Assembly: GCA_003553825.1 (NCBI GenBank)
Contig: PWFL01000008.1
Span: forward strand, 1-13,524
Direction of reading: 5' to 3'
Origin: Candidatus Iainarchaeum sp.
GTDB lineage: Archaea; B1Sed10-29
Length of the DNA stretch: 13,524 nucleotides
This document shows positions 12,465 to 13,524 of this stretch, in pieces (position 1 is the stretch's first letter; each line of letters opens with the position of its first letter). Made by a program: the position numbers and the translations under genes. Under the pieces are notes generated by a model. It was not told the origin of the DNA, searched no databases, and saw only the letters and a list, made by a program, of their open reading frames with translations.

Positions 12465-12489
12465 CTACATTTGCTGTATACACATGTAG
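12465..12489. promoter_or_regulatory. Inverted repeat with an internal TGTATACA palindrome
   Basis: In the 207-bp gap between the KaiC-like gene and egsA, CTACAT (12465-12470) and ATGTAG (12484-12489) form an inverted repeat that encloses the perfect palindrome TGTATACA (12475-12482). It lies 30-55 bp after the KaiC-like stop and about 150 bp before egsA. It could be a terminator hairpin or a regulator-binding site. No other feature was seen in this gap apart from the egsA promoter. Confidence 0.3.
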
Positions 12490-12518
12490 GATTGGAGTTT
12501 AATTGTTTTGATTGAGGT

Positions 12519-13280
12519 TTATTTGAATTGTTCTTCTATTTTTTCGACCTGTATTCCGTCTTCTGTTATGTCCATTGCTGCTTCGTCTTCGTAGTGGTCT
12601 GTGCTTCTCATTTTTTCTACTTTGAGAGTTCTTTTGATGTTTCCACCAGGATATTTCAATAGTAGAACGTTGTCGCTTAGGAATTCTGTCACGTGGTCGG
12701 CTGACATCCATTTGCTATTTTTCTTTATCTCTGAGATCAGTATGGAGGTGCATTCTTCGCTTCGTACAGCGTTTATTAGTTTGTGCATTTGTAGTCTTAT
12801 CAGAAGATCTTGTTGTATTCCTATTGGTGAGAATCTGTCGAAATCGGTTGCTAACCCGTACTGTGATAGTTCTTCAAAGGATACTGGGAAGTTTGATAAG
12901 GGTGTTAGTGAATCTATTACTAATCTGTCTGGATCGTATCTTTCTATCTGTCCTTTTATTATATCTATGTAGGTTTCATTCTCGTCTAGTGTTCTCTTAG
13001 TTATATCGTTGTAGATTATTTTTAGTTTTTGTGATGCTTGTAGTTCTTTAAAGTCCCATCCGAATCCTTTGGCTTGTTTTATTATGCTATTTGGTTCTTC
13101 TTCGAATGAAATGTATAAGCATCGTTGGTCTTGGTTTTTTACTCCTTCTCTTAGGAATTGCTGTGACAGTATGGATTTTCCTGTACCGGGTGATCCTGAT
13201 ACTAGTGATATTGATCCTTTTGGGATTCCTCCCTGTATTAGTTCGTCCAGTCCTGGTATTCCGGTTTTTTCTCTTTCCAT
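12519..13280 (-). CDS. Single-domain KaiC-like RecA-superfamily ATPase
   Basis: A RecA-fold ATPase of the archaeal KaiC-like group. These are one-domain relatives of circadian KaiC, abundant in archaea and mostly uncharacterised. With ATG at 13280 it has 253 residues and opens with the family signature KTGIPGLDELIQGGIPKG. The Walker A motif is GSPGTGKS (29-36), a likely catalytic acid pair is FEEE (about 59-62), and the Walker B segment is RLVIDSLTP (D123). YPGGNIKRTLKVEKMRSTDH near the C-terminus is also typical. A GTG at 13289 would add three residues. A TATA box (CTTATAAATA, 13341-13350 on this strand) predicts its own promoter. No partner histidine kinase or receiver gene is visible. RadB and RadA lack this C-terminal pattern, so a recombinase is less likely. 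Confidence 0.88.
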   Translation of the reverse strand: MEREKTGIPGLDELIQGGIPKGSISLVSGSPGTGKSILSQQFLREGVKNQDQRCLYISFEEEPNSIIKQAKGFGWDFKELQASQKLKIIYNDITKRTLDENETYIDIIKGQIERYDPDRLVIDSLTPLSNFPVSFEELSQYGLATDFDRFSPIGIQQDLLIRLQMHKLINAVRSEECTSILISEIKKNSKWMSADHVTEFLSDNVLLLKYPGGNIKRTLKVEKMRSTDHYEDEAAMDITEDGIQVEKIEEQFK

Positions 13281-13340
13281 TTTATCCACTTTTTTGGTGG
13301 TTAGTGTTTGTAAAAGGAACTGTGTGTATAAAAACTTTGT

Positions 13341-13350
13341 TATTTATAAG
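13341..13350 (-). promoter_or_regulatory. TATA box of the KaiC-like gene
   Basis: CTTATAAATA on the - strand lies 60-70 bp before the chosen ATG, with a second AT stretch (TTTTTATA, 13327-13334) nearer. Either would give a leader of about 20-40 nt. Confidence 0.5.
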
Positions 13351-13372
13351 GTGTTTTTTCTTTGTTTTTTGT

Positions 13373-13524
13373 TTATTCTTTCGTTTTTATGAAGTTTGAG
13401 ATGAGTATTGGAAGTATTGCTGTAGCTTCTCCTGGTATGGTAACGTGTTTTGATTCTTTTTTTAGTTTTTTCCAGCTTATTGCTTCCTTTAACCTTGCTC
13501 CTGATAGTGATCCATCCCACTCTG
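13373..13524 (-). CDS. dys: Deoxyhypusine synthase, C-terminal fragment (partial)
   Basis: The last 49 codons of a - strand gene run in from the right edge and stop at TAA (13375-13373). The visible protein reads WDGSLSGARLKEAISWKKL, then a variable stretch, IPGEATAILPILISNFI and a short charged end. This matches the C-terminus of deoxyhypusine synthase, where DGS-x-SGA and EA-[VI]-SW-x-K precede an A-[TS]-x-x-x-P-[LI]-L-[VI] helix. In the human enzyme the Lys of the SWGK motif forms the covalent imine intermediate; here the second Lys of SWKK aligns with it. The enzyme transfers the aminobutyl group of spermidine to aIF5A. The fragment is intact and runs off the window. Confidence 0.85.
   Translation of the reverse strand, partial: EWDGSLSGARLKEAISWKKLKKESKHVTIPGEATAILPILISNFIKTKE

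Noticed and set aside
1..13524. CRISPR arrays, insertion sequences, long direct repeats
   Set aside because: None seen. Repetition in the window comes from GAA-type codons and short AT stretches.

Overview
The window is archaeal. It encodes aIF6, ribosomal proteins S19e, L31e and L39e, prefoldin alpha, the RNase P subunit Rnp4, the archaeal-type tRNA pseudouridine synthase Pus10, deoxyhypusine synthase and the two enzymes that set the archaeal lipid backbone (glycerol-1-phosphate dehydrogenase and GGGP synthase). tRNA genes carry bulge-helix-bulge introns and lack an encoded CCA. Starts are often preceded by GGTGA/GGAGG-type Shine-Dalgarno sites and several genes have TATA-like boxes. The DNA is AT-rich and coding strands are very purine-rich (AGA, GAA, ATA, GGA codons). 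Proteins are Lys/Glu/Ile-rich, which argues against a classical salt-in halophile. The lineage cannot be fixed from the sequence; a DPANN or deep euryarchaeal-side archaeon is plausible.

Layout. Positions 1-95 hold the tail of a membrane protein. Positions 105-1123 hold tRNA-Lys(UUU), tRNA-Phe(GAA), a secreted or membrane-anchored protein of unknown function, and tRNA-Gly(UCC). All three tRNAs have introns, and the Gly intron sits at a non-canonical D-arm position. A short intergenic region leads to rnp4 (1268-1597). From 1713 to 9448 eleven genes run on the + strand with 12-56 nt gaps or small overlaps: S19e, PDCD5, L39e, L31e, aIF6, prefoldin alpha, FtsY, SRP54, a Vps29/MJ0936-like phosphoesterase, Pus10 and an A24 prepilin peptidase. 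This is the conserved archaeal translation/secretion cluster, but LX (L18a/L20a) is missing from its usual place after aIF6. At about 9450 it meets a convergent - strand set: glycerol-1-phosphate dehydrogenase, GGGP synthase and RtcA, with a KaiC-like ATPase and the C-terminus of deoxyhypusine synthase upstream.

The genes fit one theme: making ribosomes and tRNA (Rnp4, Pus10, RtcA, intron tRNAs, ribosomal proteins, aIF6, hypusination), folding and exporting the products (prefoldin, SRP54, FtsY, prepilin peptidase) and building the membrane (EgsA, GGGPS). I found no mobile elements, CRISPR arrays or obvious new defence system. The most unusual features are the D-stem intron in tRNA-Gly, a tRNA-Phe intron that can fold two ways, a roughly 125-residue acidic extension on L31e, an enlarged L39e, altered GTPase motifs in both SRP54 and FtsY, an RtcA with a changed N-terminal active-site loop, and a codon-usage switch inside pus10 that continues through the prepilin peptidase.
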